Positions 43,688 through 52,201 of a DNA stretch of 64,000 bases are shown piece after piece. The notes under the pieces were generated by a model, which ran no database searches, was not told the DNA's origin, and was given only the letters and a program-made list of their open reading frames with translations. Origin of the DNA: Paracidovorax anthurii. GTDB taxonomy: Bacteria > Pseudomonadota > Gammaproteobacteria > Burkholderiales > Burkholderiaceae_C. Location: the NCBI RefSeq assembly GCF_003269065.1, contig NZ_QLTA01000010.1, positions 62,001-126,000 on the forward strand, read 5' to 3'. A program made the position numbers and the translations under genes. Positions within the stretch are counted from its first letter, which is position 1. Each line of letters opens with the position of its first letter.

Positions 43688-44513
43688 TCACCGAATCAAC
43701 TGGCTGAAGCGGTCCCAGAACTTCACGATGAAATTCCCATAACTCGTGTTTTTCTTGATCTGGTCCAGCGTCAGCCCCGTTCCCCGGTTGTACCGGGCAC
43801 CGATGACACGAACCTGCTCCTGCCCCAGGGGCGCCGAAAATCCGTCGTGGGCCGCCAGTTGGCTGAAATGAGACGACAACCCCCTGAGCCGCTTCGCGGC
43901 TTCCCCCTTCTCTCACGCTGCGCGTGGGAAGAGGGACGCAGCCAGCGCGGCGGGGCGGCCCTTGCGCGGCTGCCCGCGCCTGGGCCGCGCCAGTTTCATG
44001 CGATGTGGGTGGCGCGCAGCGCCGTGGAAAACTGAGATGCCGGGCCACCACTTCGATATTGAACACATCCTTTTCCAGACAAGCGGCCAACCCCCTCGCT
44101 TGACTGGATGTCAGTTCGGCGGGGTTGAGTCCCATGGTTTCCGCGGCAGCGCGAACTTGAATGCTGACGGCTCCAAAAGATGTCTTGTTGGGATGGTTGG
44201 TGATTGCCTGCTTGTCGGTCCAGGGTGGCCCGCTCCAATCGAACGATCTGATTTCGAACGCCACGCGGTCGATGAAACTGGGGTCGCCTCCGACCTCGAT
44301 CCAGCACACGCCCGCCAGCAACTCCGGGGGCAATTGGTATTTCTTCGATTCGTTGAGGATGAACTGCTTGTTGTGCCTGACCCAGGCATCTTTGAACTTC
44401 TGGATGTAAGTCCGGCCGCCACCCCAGCGGGCTGGAACGAGCTTCCAGACGAAGAGGTCAATGAGGCCCCATCCCGGAGAACCGTTCGAGACATTGCAAA
44501 CCGTGCTGCCCAT
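43688..44513 (-). pseudogene. Lysozyme-like gene disrupted by a 169-bp palindromic element
   Basis: The 5' part encodes a lysozyme/lytic-transglycosylase-like domain: 'PPELLAGVCWIEVGGDPSF' with a likely catalytic Glu, and 'SFGAVSIQVRAAAETMG'. After 'VVARHLS' the frame enters a repeat and is lost. The 3' end resumes in another frame with 'QLAAHDGFSAPLG' and 'VIGARYNRGTGLT'. Removing 169 bases (43863-44031), bounded by CTGAAATG and CTGAGATG, rejoins the parts into an uninterrupted 218-codon frame. As it stands, translation would give a truncated protein with an unrelated tail. The small membrane-protein gene follows directly. Confidence 0.78.
43863..44039 (+). repeat. Palindromic repeat element, copy 1 (inserted in a gene)
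   Basis: Contains short hairpins (GCCGCTTCGCGGC; ACGCTGCGCGT) and the block AACCCCCTGAG, and is flanked by CTGAAATG (43863-43870) and CTGAGATG (44032-44039), resembling an 8-bp target duplication. It encodes no protein. Copies 2 and 3 share the CCCCCTGAG end and internal hairpin order. Confidence 0.8.
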
Positions 44514-44925
44514 AGCGGTGTTTCTCCATCGCTTTTTGTGTTTCCTTCCACGCACTGGCTTCAAAAGATTTTCGCCACATGGAACCCTCTGCAAAAGAGA
44601 TTCTGGCAGCGGCACACCACGGATGCGCTCTCTTTTCCCTCTTCGATGGCAACAAGGCGTATCAGCAATTCATGGCGCCGCGCGCCACCCGCAACGCATG
44701 AAACTGGCGCTGCGTCCCTCGTCCGATGGCCGCGGAGCAGGCCATGCCAGCAAACGCCGTGGAGCGAGCTTCGCTCGGCCACAGGCGTGTCCCCCTTCCC
44801 GCAGGAGAAGGGGCTGAAGGCCGCGGCTCCAAGCCTGCCTGCGCAGGCTTGGACGGCCCTGAAGAGCTGCCGCCTCTGGCGGCTGCACCGAGGCGCGAAG
44901 CGCCACAGGGGGTTGTTGTTTCATT
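44514..44925. other. Region between the lysozyme-like pseudogene and the GGDEF-EAL gene
   Basis: About 410 bases with no gene that I can support. The first ~150 bases show no clear motif. The rest is occupied by copy 2 of the palindromic repeat element, which runs up to and supplies the stop codon of the GGDEF-EAL gene. Confidence 0.65.
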
Positions 44926-44929
44926 TCAG
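44672..44929 (-). repeat. Palindromic repeat element, copy 2
   Basis: Shares both ends with copy 1 (CGCATGAAACTGGCGC at one end; GGGGGTTGTTGTTTCATTTC at the other) but is about 90 bases longer internally, and lies in the opposite orientation. The two copies bracket the 5' two-thirds of the lysozyme-like gene. The TGA of the GGDEF-EAL gene is the first triplet of this copy. Confidence 0.75.
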
Positions 44930-47586
44930 ACCACCGGGGTTCCGGGGGTCGCTCCGTACCGCGCCTGCAGCTCATCCGCCGGCATGGGCCGGGCGAACAG
45001 GTAGCCCTGGTAGAGGTCGCAGCCGTGCTGCTCCAGGAAGCGCCGCTGCGCCTCGGTCTCCACGCCCTCGGCGATCACCTCCAGCTCCAGGTTGCGGGCC
45101 ATGCCGATGATGGTCTGCACGATGACGTCGTCGGTCGGCCGGGTGCCGAGGTTGCGCACGAAGGACTGGTCGATCTTGAGCTGGTGCAGCGGCAGCCGCG
45201 TGAGGTAGGCGAGCGAGGAGTACCCGGTGCCGAAATCGTCCACCGAGAAGCGCACGCCCTTGGTGCGCAGCAGGTGCATCTTGGCGACGGAGTCGTCCAC
45301 GTTGTCCAGCACCAGGGATTCCGTCAGCTCCAGTTCGAGCAGGTGCGGGCGCACGCCGGCGCGGTGCAGCGCGTCGAAGACGCTGGCCACGAAGTCGGGA
45401 TGGCGGAACTGGCGCGCGCTCACGTTCACGGCGATGTGCACCTGCGACAGGCGCGGGTCGCGGCTCCAGGCCGCGAGCTGGGCGCAGGCGGTGCGCAGCA
45501 CCCATTGGCCGATGAGCATGATGAGTTCGCTCTCCTCGGCCACCGCGATGAAGTGGCCGGGCGCGAGCAGGCCCCGCTCGGGGTGCAGCCAGCGCAGCAG
45601 CCCCTCGGCGCCGACCACGGCACCCGACTGCGAGAACTGCGGCTGGTAATACAGCACGAACTGCTGCGCCGCGATGGCGGCCTGCAGGTCGGTTTCGAGC
45701 TGCACGCGCTGGCTGATGACAACCTGCATCTGCGGGTCGAAGAAGCACAGCGCATTGCCGCGCCGGGCCTTCACCTGGTACATGGCGATGTCGGCCTGCT
45801 TGAGCAGGTCGGCCGCGGTCTGCGCCGCGTCCCCGAAGACGGTGGCGCCGATGCTGCAGCTGGTGTGGTGCGCCTGCGTGCGCAGCTGGTAGGGCTGCGC
45901 CAGGGCATGCAGGATCTTCTCGCCGATGCGCCGCGCGAGCGAGGCGGCCTCCTGCCGGTCGTGGGAGAGGTCGCTCAGCATCACCACGAACTCGTCGCCC
46001 CCGAGGCGGGCCACGGTGTCGGTCGCACGCACGCAGCCCTTGAGGCGCACCGCCACCTGCTGCAGCAGCATGTCGCCCACCTCGTGGCCCTGGGTGTCGT
46101 TGAGCGTCTTGAAGTGGTCGAGGTCGAGGAACAGCAGCGCGCCGAACTGCCGCGAGCGCTGCGCCGTCGCCAGGGCCTGGTGGAGTCGGTCCAGCAGCAG
46201 GCGGCGGTTGGGCAGGCCGGTGAGCAGATCGTAGAAGGCCAGGCTCTCGATCTCGGCGCTGGCGCGGCGCAGCTCGGTCACGTCGTGGTAGGTGATCATG
46301 AGCCCGCCCTCGGGCGTGGGGCGCTCGGTGACCTGGATGAAGTGGCCGCTGGGCAGCATCTGCTCGTGCGTGCCGCGCGGGTTGCGCTGCTGCAGCAGGC
46401 GCTGCTCGACCCATTCGCGCCGCTGTGCCTCGTCGGCCTCGGGCAGGTGGGCGTGCACCGTGGCCTCCAGCACGGCCCGGAAGGGCTGCCCCACGCCCAT
46501 CACGTCCTTGAGCCACGGGAATATCTCCTCGTAGCGCCGGTTCCACTGCAGCACGCGGTGCTGCGCGTCCAGCAGCACGAAGCCGCTGACCATGGCGCCC
46601 AGCGCCTGCTCCAGCGTGGACTTGGAGCGCGCGATGTCGTTGCGCGCCCGGTTCATGCGGCCAAGATAGGCCATGGTGAAGGCGCCCGCGGCCACGATGG
46701 TCGCGGCGAAGAGCGCCGCCACGGCCAGGATCGCGTTGCGCTCGACACGCCAGCCGGCCAGGGCCGCGGCCTCGGGCAGGCTCGACGAGATCCACAGCCC
46801 CTGGTAGAGGATGGGGCGCGCGATCACCAGCGACGGCACCCCGCTCAGCCGCGCGGCCTGGCCCCAGGCGCTCGTGGCCCCCGCCTCGTCGCCGAACGGG
46901 GGCACGCGTGCGCGGCCGCGCGCCTCGCCCCGGCTGGACGAGCCGATGAGCAGCTCGCCGCGCCCGCGCTCGAGCGTGACCTCCAGCCCCGGGATGTCGG
47001 CCCCCTGGGTGAGCACGGAGGCGATCATGCTCACCGGCACCTGCAGCACCGCCACGAGCCGCCCGCCGCCCTCGGAGCGGATCGGCCGCGCCACGTAGAT
47101 CACGCGCTCGGAGCTGGCGAAGCTCACCGTGGGCGCGCTCACGGCGAGGGTGGGCACGGACTGCGCCAGCACCTCGTCGAAAAAGCCCATGGGCAGCTCC
47201 AGCGGCACGCGGGCGCCGAAGCCGTCGGAGGACGCCACCACCGTGCGCTGCCCGTCCATCAGCACCACGGTGCGCACGAGGATGTTCTGCCGCGCGGCGC
47301 TGCGCAGCAACTGGCCGATGAAGACGGCATCGGGCTGCGGGTCCCGCTCGTGCCAGAGATCGAGCATGTCGTCGGTGCTCGCGAGCAGCACGTCCAGCCC
47401 CAGCAGCGCGCGGTTGAGCGCGGCCTCGGCGCCGGCCGTGAAGCGCCCGACCTGCGCCTCGCTCTCGACCAGGGCCACGTGCCGCGCGTTCCAGATGAGC
47501 CCCATGGCCGCGCTGCCCAGCGCCAGCACGAACACCGCCACCGCGGCACCCACGGCCCAGCGCAACCGCTGCGATACCGACGGCAT
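44926..47586 (-). CDS. Membrane sensor protein with GGDEF and EAL domains
   Basis: An ~886-residue cyclic-di-GMP enzyme. One membrane segment near the N terminus, a large periplasmic sensor domain (~residues 35-280) and a second membrane segment ('ILAVAALFAATIVAAGAF') precede a PAS-like region. GGDEF is intact ('ARLGGDEFVVML') with an RATD inhibitory site five residues before it. The EAL domain has 'GAEGLLRW', 'NVSARQF', 'DDFGTGYSSL' and 'IAEGVETEAQ', so both activities may be functional, although the EAL triplet itself is EGL. The ATG at 47586 overlaps the binding-protein gene stop (TGATG); GTG 47589 is possible. Confidence 0.92.
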   Translation of the reverse strand: MPSVSQRLRWAVGAAVAVFVLALGSAAMGLIWNARHVALVESEAQVGRFTAGAEAALNRALLGLDVLLASTDDMLDLWHERDPQPDAVFIGQLLRSAARQNILVRTVVLMDGQRTVVASSDGFGARVPLELPMGFFDEVLAQSVPTLAVSAPTVSFASSERVIYVARPIRSEGGGRLVAVLQVPVSMIASVLTQGADIPGLEVTLERGRGELLIGSSSRGEARGRARVPPFGDEAGATSAWGQAARLSGVPSLVIARPILYQGLWISSSLPEAAALAGWRVERNAILAVAALFAATIVAAGAFTMAYLGRMNRARNDIARSKSTLEQALGAMVSGFVLLDAQHRVLQWNRRYEEIFPWLKDVMGVGQPFRAVLEATVHAHLPEADEAQRREWVEQRLLQQRNPRGTHEQMLPSGHFIQVTERPTPEGGLMITYHDVTELRRASAEIESLAFYDLLTGLPNRRLLLDRLHQALATAQRSRQFGALLFLDLDHFKTLNDTQGHEVGDMLLQQVAVRLKGCVRATDTVARLGGDEFVVMLSDLSHDRQEAASLARRIGEKILHALAQPYQLRTQAHHTSCSIGATVFGDAAQTAADLLKQADIAMYQVKARRGNALCFFDPQMQVVISQRVQLETDLQAAIAAQQFVLYYQPQFSQSGAVVGAEGLLRWLHPERGLLAPGHFIAVAEESELIMLIGQWVLRTACAQLAAWSRDPRLSQVHIAVNVSARQFRHPDFVASVFDALHRAGVRPHLLELELTESLVLDNVDDSVAKMHLLRTKGVRFSVDDFGTGYSSLAYLTRLPLHQLKIDQSFVRNLGTRPTDDVIVQTIIGMARNLELEVIAEGVETEAQRRFLEQHGCDLYQGYLFARPMPADELQARYGATPGTPVV

Positions 47587-48764
47587 CACGGACGCCCCGG
47601 CACGGGAATGCCCCGCGCCCGTCCGATGGTCTTGCTCCAGGCGTCCGCGCAGCCATCGCTGCAGCGCCGCAGCCAGTTGGGCAGCACCGCCTCGCGCAGC
47701 AGCCGCTGGCGCCGCGCATCATCGGCCGCCGACACCGGCACCACCACCATCGCCCCCTTCTCGCCGCGCTGGCAGGCGGGCTGGCCGCTGTTGCAGGCCA
47801 CGCCCTCAGCCGTCTCGGCCTCGGCATCGCGCCAGATGGCCTCCTCCAGCCGGGGCATCTCGCGCAGCAGCAGCGCGCGCAGGTCGGCGGGCATGGCACC
47901 CCAGGCCTCGTCGTTCGCGCCGAAGAACGACAGGCCCCAGGTGATCGGCAGCGGGTAGAGATAGCGCGTCAGGCGGTGCAGGCCGAGCGTGTTGCCCGTC
48001 ATGGTGCCGGTGACCGTGCATTCGCTATCGCCGGCCTGCAGGCTCGCGACGATCTGCCCGAAGCCGGTGTACACGGGCACCGCCCCCAGCGCGGCCATGA
48101 AGTCCGCCTGGGCCGCCGAGGACACGCGCACCCGGCGCCCCGCCAGATCGGCCAGGCCCGAGAGCGGCTTCTGGCAAAACAGTACCTGCGCCGGATACAC
48201 GTACACCGCCAGCAGCTCGAAATGGTGCCGCTCGCGCAGCGCGGCCTGCAGGTACGGGCGGAACGCCTCCACCGAGGCGCGCAGATCGGCCAGCGTGGGA
48301 TTGAGCCCCGGAAGATCCGGGGCCGTGTACTGCGGGTACTGCGCCGTGAGCGAACTCACGAGCACCGTGCCCAACGGCACCACCCCGAGCTCGACGAGGC
48401 GCAGCATCTCGATGCCGGGCACGCCCGCGCGGTCGAAGGGCACGATGGACGCCGTGAAGCGCCCGCCGCTCAGCCGGGACAGCTCCTGGGTCCAGAACGG
48501 CGCCTCGCGCTGGGAGTATTGGGAGAGCCCGCCGAGATTGCCCACGATCCGCAGGCGGTAGGACGCCGCGGGCACGCTCGCGCCCTTCTGCGGGCCGCGG
48601 CCGGCGTCCGCCGCGGCGGCAGCCCCGGGCCCGGGCGTGGCCCGCTCCGGCACCGTGGCGGCCCCCGCCGGCAGCAGGGCCCAGGCCACGGCCAGGCACG
48701 CGGCAAGATGGCGGGTGAACGCCAGGCGCACGGGACAGTGAAGGAATCGGCGGTATGTGGACAT
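47586..48764 (-). CDS. TRAP-type periplasmic binding protein
   Basis: A 392-residue DctP-like solute-binding protein with an N-terminal signal/anchor segment (about residues 16-36). 'GLADLAGRRVRVSSAAQADF' near residue 213 is the diagnostic TRAP receptor stretch with its ligand-binding arginine. No TRAP membrane subunits are nearby. It is translationally coupled to a GGDEF-EAL protein with a periplasmic sensor domain, which suggests ligand sensing rather than transport. A possible promoter (TTGTCA, 16 bases, TAAAAA; 48825-48852) lies upstream. Confidence 0.87.
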   Translation of the reverse strand: MSTYRRFLHCPVRLAFTRHLAACLAVAWALLPAGAATVPERATPGPGAAAAADAGRGPQKGASVPAASYRLRIVGNLGGLSQYSQREAPFWTQELSRLSGGRFTASIVPFDRAGVPGIEMLRLVELGVVPLGTVLVSSLTAQYPQYTAPDLPGLNPTLADLRASVEAFRPYLQAALRERHHFELLAVYVYPAQVLFCQKPLSGLADLAGRRVRVSSAAQADFMAALGAVPVYTGFGQIVASLQAGDSECTVTGTMTGNTLGLHRLTRYLYPLPITWGLSFFGANDEAWGAMPADLRALLLREMPRLEEAIWRDAEAETAEGVACNSGQPACQRGEKGAMVVVPVSAADDARRQRLLREAVLPNWLRRCSDGCADAWSKTIGRARGIPVPGRP

Positions 48765-48955
48765 GCGTGACGTATGGCCTCCGGGCTTTCGCAGCCAACG
48801 GGGGGATCCTCCCTGAACCTGCGTTTTTTACCATCTCTCCCGTCTTTGACAAGTGGTCACAAATCTTCCCGGAGTGCCCCGGGGTCCGGGCATCGGTGCC
48901 CCGCATCGCCCCGGGAGCACGCGCTACACAGGGCCGCCAGGGGGTTCGGCAGGCC

Positions 48956-49723
48956 CTAGAGGCGCTCGCCGCCCCGGGCCACGAAAACTCCCCGGCCTGT
49001 GTCGAAATCCCAACGCGTCAGGCAGGCACCCGCGTCGGCCGTGCGCTCCAGCGTGAGCAGGCTGTTGGGCGCGTCGGCGCGCAAACGCACGGACACGGCC
49101 GTGCCGGCCTGCGCCGCCCACAGGCCCGGCAACGCCTCGCCCAGGCCCGGCTCGTGGGCATGGCCCGAGAGCAGCAGCCGCGCGCCCGCCCCGCGCCAGC
49201 AGGCCAGCGCATCGCCCGCGCGGTGCGGCCGGTGCGCGGCGTCGCCGGCATGCCTCGCCACCAGCGGATGGTGGGTGACGACGATGCACCAGCGGTCCGG
49301 CGGGGCCTGCGCGAGCCGCTCGGCCACCCCGGCGATCTGCGTCCGCGAGAGGCTGCCGCGCCGGTGGCGCCACGCCCGCGTGGTGTTGGCGCCCACCACG
49401 AAGAAGCCGGCGGCGTCGCAGGCCGGCTCCAGCTCATCGCCCCACCAGCGGGCATAGCGCCGGTAGGCATGCCCGAGCCGCTCCCACCACGCGAACAGCG
49501 GCAGGTCGTGGTTGCCGGGCAGCACCAGCACCCGGGGGATTCCCAGGCCGGCGATGAAATCGTGGGCCGCCGCGAACTGCGGGGCCGTGGCGCGCTGCGT
49601 GAGGTCGCCCGAGACCACCAGGGCCGCCACGTCCAGCTCGCGCGCCAGCGCCTTCACCGCCGCGCACACCCGGGGGTCGTGCGCGCCGAAATGCAGGTCC
49701 GACAGGTGCATGAGGACGCCCAT
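48956..49723 (-). CDS. Metallophosphoesterase (calcineurin-like)
   Basis: A 255-residue phosphohydrolase with the family blocks 'DLHFGAHD', 'VSGDLTQRA', 'PGNHDLPLF', 'THHPL' and 'SGHAHEPG'. It begins 20 bases after the diacylglycerol kinase-like gene with a GGGAGCCGGGG stretch upstream, so the two form a small operon. Substrate unknown; lipid-linked or cyclic phosphodiesters are possible given the neighbours. Confidence 0.88.
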   Translation of the reverse strand: MGVLMHLSDLHFGAHDPRVCAAVKALARELDVAALVVSGDLTQRATAPQFAAAHDFIAGLGIPRVLVLPGNHDLPLFAWWERLGHAYRRYARWWGDELEPACDAAGFFVVGANTTRAWRHRRGSLSRTQIAGVAERLAQAPPDRWCIVVTHHPLVARHAGDAAHRPHRAGDALACWRGAGARLLLSGHAHEPGLGEALPGLWAAQAGTAVSVRLRADAPNSLLTLERTADAGACLTRWDFDTGRGVFVARGGERL

Positions 49724-49743
49724 GGCCCCGGCTCCCGCCCCGC

Positions 49744-50868
49744 TCACGATCCCGCGGCCAGCCCCGGCGCCGTGCCGGGCACCGCTCCGGGCACCGGCGC
49801 GGGATCGGCCGGCACGGTCTGCGGCTGCGGCTGCGGCGCGGCATCGGCCCGCGCGCCTTCGGGCCAGGCCGCCGCATCGCCGTCGCGCGCCGTGGCGGTG
49901 GGCACCACGAGCCAGAGCGGGCGGTCCTCCACGCGAAAGCGCAGCGGCGGCGGCATCCACTCGCGCTCGCCGTCGAACGCCACCTTGACCTGCTGCGGCC
50001 GCCAGCTCGCGGGCTCCACCTCCATCTCGGAGCAGGCGAGGCTGATCACCGCCTCGTCGCGCGCGAGCTGGCCGATGGCCGCGTGCCACACCGTGCACGC
50101 CGTGGCCCAGCGGCTCTGCGGCTTGAGCAGCAGCACCGCCAGGTGGTCGCACTCGGCCACGTCGCGGGCCTGCGGGATGCCCAGGCGGTCGAGCTGCAGC
50201 GGGTTGTTGCCCACGAACAGCGTGGAGGCGAAGAACTCCTCCTGCACCAGCGCATCCGCGCCCCGGTGGGCGCGCATCGACACCCGCCAGCGCCGCGCCG
50301 ACGCCGGGCGCAGAAAGCTCCACACCGCCGAGGCGATCGCCACCCAGCGCGAGCGGCCGAAGCGGCGCGAGGCCAGCTCCCGCTGCTCCAACAGGCGCGG
50401 GTACAGGCCCACGGCCGCGTTGACGAGGAACATGCGATCGTTCACGTAGCCCACGCGCACCGGCCGCAGGTCACCCGTGTGCAGGGCCTCGAAGATGCCC
50501 TGCGCGGCCTGCTCCAGATCCAGCGGAAGGCTGTGCTCGCGCGCGAAATAGTTGAAGGTGCCCGCGGGGATCACCCCCATGCGCACCCGGTGCCGCCACG
50601 CCGCCGCGGCCACGGCGTTGATGGTGCCGTCGCCCCCGCAGGCCACCACGATGCCGCCCGAATCCAGCGCCGCGCGCGCGGCCTCGTCGGCCGCCTGCAC
50701 GATGCCCGCGCGCACCGCCGGCACGTGCCACCGCACGGCGTTGCGGCGCAGCGACTCCAGCGCCTCCAGCCGCGCGCGCAGGCGGGAATGGTCCGCACCG
50801 GGCCGGTGCGGCACCACCAGATGCACGGGCCCGGGGGCTGGGGAGGACGGAGGCAGAGGCGTGGGCAT
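49744..50868 (-). CDS. Diacylglycerol/sphingosine kinase-family protein
   Basis: A 374-residue lipid kinase of the DAGK catalytic family (YegS/DgkB-like). The ATP-binding motif 'ACGGDGTINAVA' lies near residue 76 and 'GVIPAGTFNYFAREH' near 98. Residues ~325-374 are a Pro/Ala-rich tail that is not part of the fold. It is divergent from a PAP2 phosphatase gene, which catalyses the reverse type of reaction, hinting at a phosphatidate/diacylglycerol switch. Confidence 0.9.
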   Translation of the reverse strand: MPTPLPPSSPAPGPVHLVVPHRPGADHSRLRARLEALESLRRNAVRWHVPAVRAGIVQAADEAARAALDSGGIVVACGGDGTINAVAAAAWRHRVRMGVIPAGTFNYFAREHSLPLDLEQAAQGIFEALHTGDLRPVRVGYVNDRMFLVNAAVGLYPRLLEQRELASRRFGRSRWVAIASAVWSFLRPASARRWRVSMRAHRGADALVQEEFFASTLFVGNNPLQLDRLGIPQARDVAECDHLAVLLLKPQSRWATACTVWHAAIGQLARDEAVISLACSEMEVEPASWRPQQVKVAFDGEREWMPPPLRFRVEDRPLWLVVPTATARDGDAAAWPEGARADAAPQPQPQTVPADPAPVPGAVPGTAPGLAAGS

Positions 50869-51224
50869 GAAGCAGGGTCGGATACGGACGGAGGGCGGGA
50901 GCGCCCGGGGCACCCGGAGCGCGGGCAGGATAACCGTGGCGGGCGCGCCGGCAGGCGGCATGGCCCCACGGGGCAAGGGCCTGATTCTGGCGCCGGGCAC
51001 CGCGCGGCCCCATCGGCGGACAGGCGCACCGGCTGTCGGCGCGGGCCGACACGCGCGGCGCGCGCTCCCTGTCACCATGGCGGCCTCGCACCTTCCCCAA
51101 CCCCTGACGACCGCCCTCCGACGATGCCCCACCCCCACCGATCCGCAGCTCCCATAGCTCTCGCCGCCCCGGCGCCCCGGGCCCTCGCCACGCCGCGCCG
51201 CGCCGGCGAACGGAGGAGCCCGGC
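50869..51224. other. Divergent region between lipid kinase and PAP2 genes
   Basis: 356 GC-rich bases between two divergent start codons. I see no further gene, repeat or clear operator; promoters for both genes are presumably here. Confidence 0.5.
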
Positions 51225-52058
51225 ATGACCGACCTCCACGCCTGGACGCTCTGGGCCGGCACGCACCCGGTCGCCACCTGGGGCGCGGGCCTCGCGCTGG
51301 CGCTCGCCGCCACGCTGGCGGCCCGCGCGGCCGGCACGGCCATGGCGCCGCGCTGCGCGCCCTGGATGGCGCGCTGGTCCGAGCCCCGCCACGCGGTGCC
51401 GCGCCTACTCGCGGCCATGGCGGCATCGGCCCTGCTGCTATGGGCCTGCGCCGAGCTGCTGGGCACGCTGGCGCGCGAATGGTCCGCCCCCACCACCTGG
51501 GCCCGGCTCGACCAGACCCTGGCCGCGACCCTGGGCGCCACGGCGGGCGTGCCCACGCTCACGCTGTTCGCCCGGCTCACGCATGCAGGCGACACCGACG
51601 TGCTCACGGTGCTGGCCGTGGTGGTGGGCCTCGCGCTCTGGTGGCGCCGCCACCGGCTCCTGGCGGCCGGATGGGCGGCGGCCCTGGCGGGCAACGGCCT
51701 GCTCACGCGCGGCTTCAAGCACGCCTTCGAGCGCGTGCGCCCCGAGCACACGCACGGCGTCTCCTCGGCCGACGGATTCAGCTTCCCCAGCGGGCACAGC
51801 AGCAGCTCGCTCGTGGCCTACGGCATGCTGGCCTATCTGGCGCTGCGCCTGCTGCCGCCGCGCTGGCACCTGCCCGCCCTGCTCGCGGCGGTGGCGGTGG
51901 CCTTCACCGTGGGCTGGAGCCGCGTGGTGCTGCAGGTGCACTACGCGAGCGACGTGCTCGCCGGCTGGGTGACCGGCGGCGTGTGGCTGGCCTGCTGCGT
52001 GCTGATCATGAACGGCGTGGGGCACTGGCACCGCTGCCGGCCCGCCAGGCCGGCCTGA
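51225..52058 (+). CDS. PAP2-family membrane phosphatase
   Basis: A 277-residue membrane phosphatase. All three PAP2 motifs are present in the C-terminal half: 'KHAFERVRP', 'FPSGHSSSS' and 'SRVVLQVHYASDVLAG'. Several membrane segments flank them. It would dephosphorylate phosphatidate, undecaprenyl pyrophosphate or a similar lipid phosphate on the periplasmic face. A GGAGGAG site precedes the ATG. Confidence 0.93.
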   Translation: MTDLHAWTLWAGTHPVATWGAGLALALAATLAARAAGTAMAPRCAPWMARWSEPRHAVPRLLAAMAASALLLWACAELLGTLAREWSAPTTWARLDQTLAATLGATAGVPTLTLFARLTHAGDTDVLTVLAVVVGLALWWRRHRLLAAGWAAALAGNGLLTRGFKHAFERVRPEHTHGVSSADGFSFPSGHSSSSLVAYGMLAYLALRLLPPRWHLPALLAAVAVAFTVGWSRVVLQVHYASDVLAGWVTGGVWLACCVLIMNGVGHWHRCRPARPA

Positions 52059-52111
52059 TGGCCAAGGCCCCCGCCGCCGAGGGCATGGGCGGCGCCCGGT
52101 TCACTTGCGCT

Positions 52112-52172
52112 TTCGCATCGGCATGAAAAGCTTCGCCCGGGCTTCACTCCGAGGTGCACGCATGGCCAGACT
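52112..52172 (+). promoter_or_regulatory. PIP box and -10 element of the 52202-53512 gene
   Basis: TTCGC (52112-52116), 15 bases, TTCGC (52132-52136), then 30 bases to CAGACT (52167-52172). The TTG start lies 30 bases beyond the -10 element. Confidence 0.87.
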
Positions 52173-52201
52173 GAGGTGGTCATTCACTAGAGAGGGACGC
52201 C

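Noticed and set aside
43605-44615. 336-codon open frame covering the lysozyme-like region taken as one intact protein
   Set aside because: Its C-terminal half is translated from a palindromic repeat and then from the wrong frame of the original gene; removing 169 bases restores a consistent protein.
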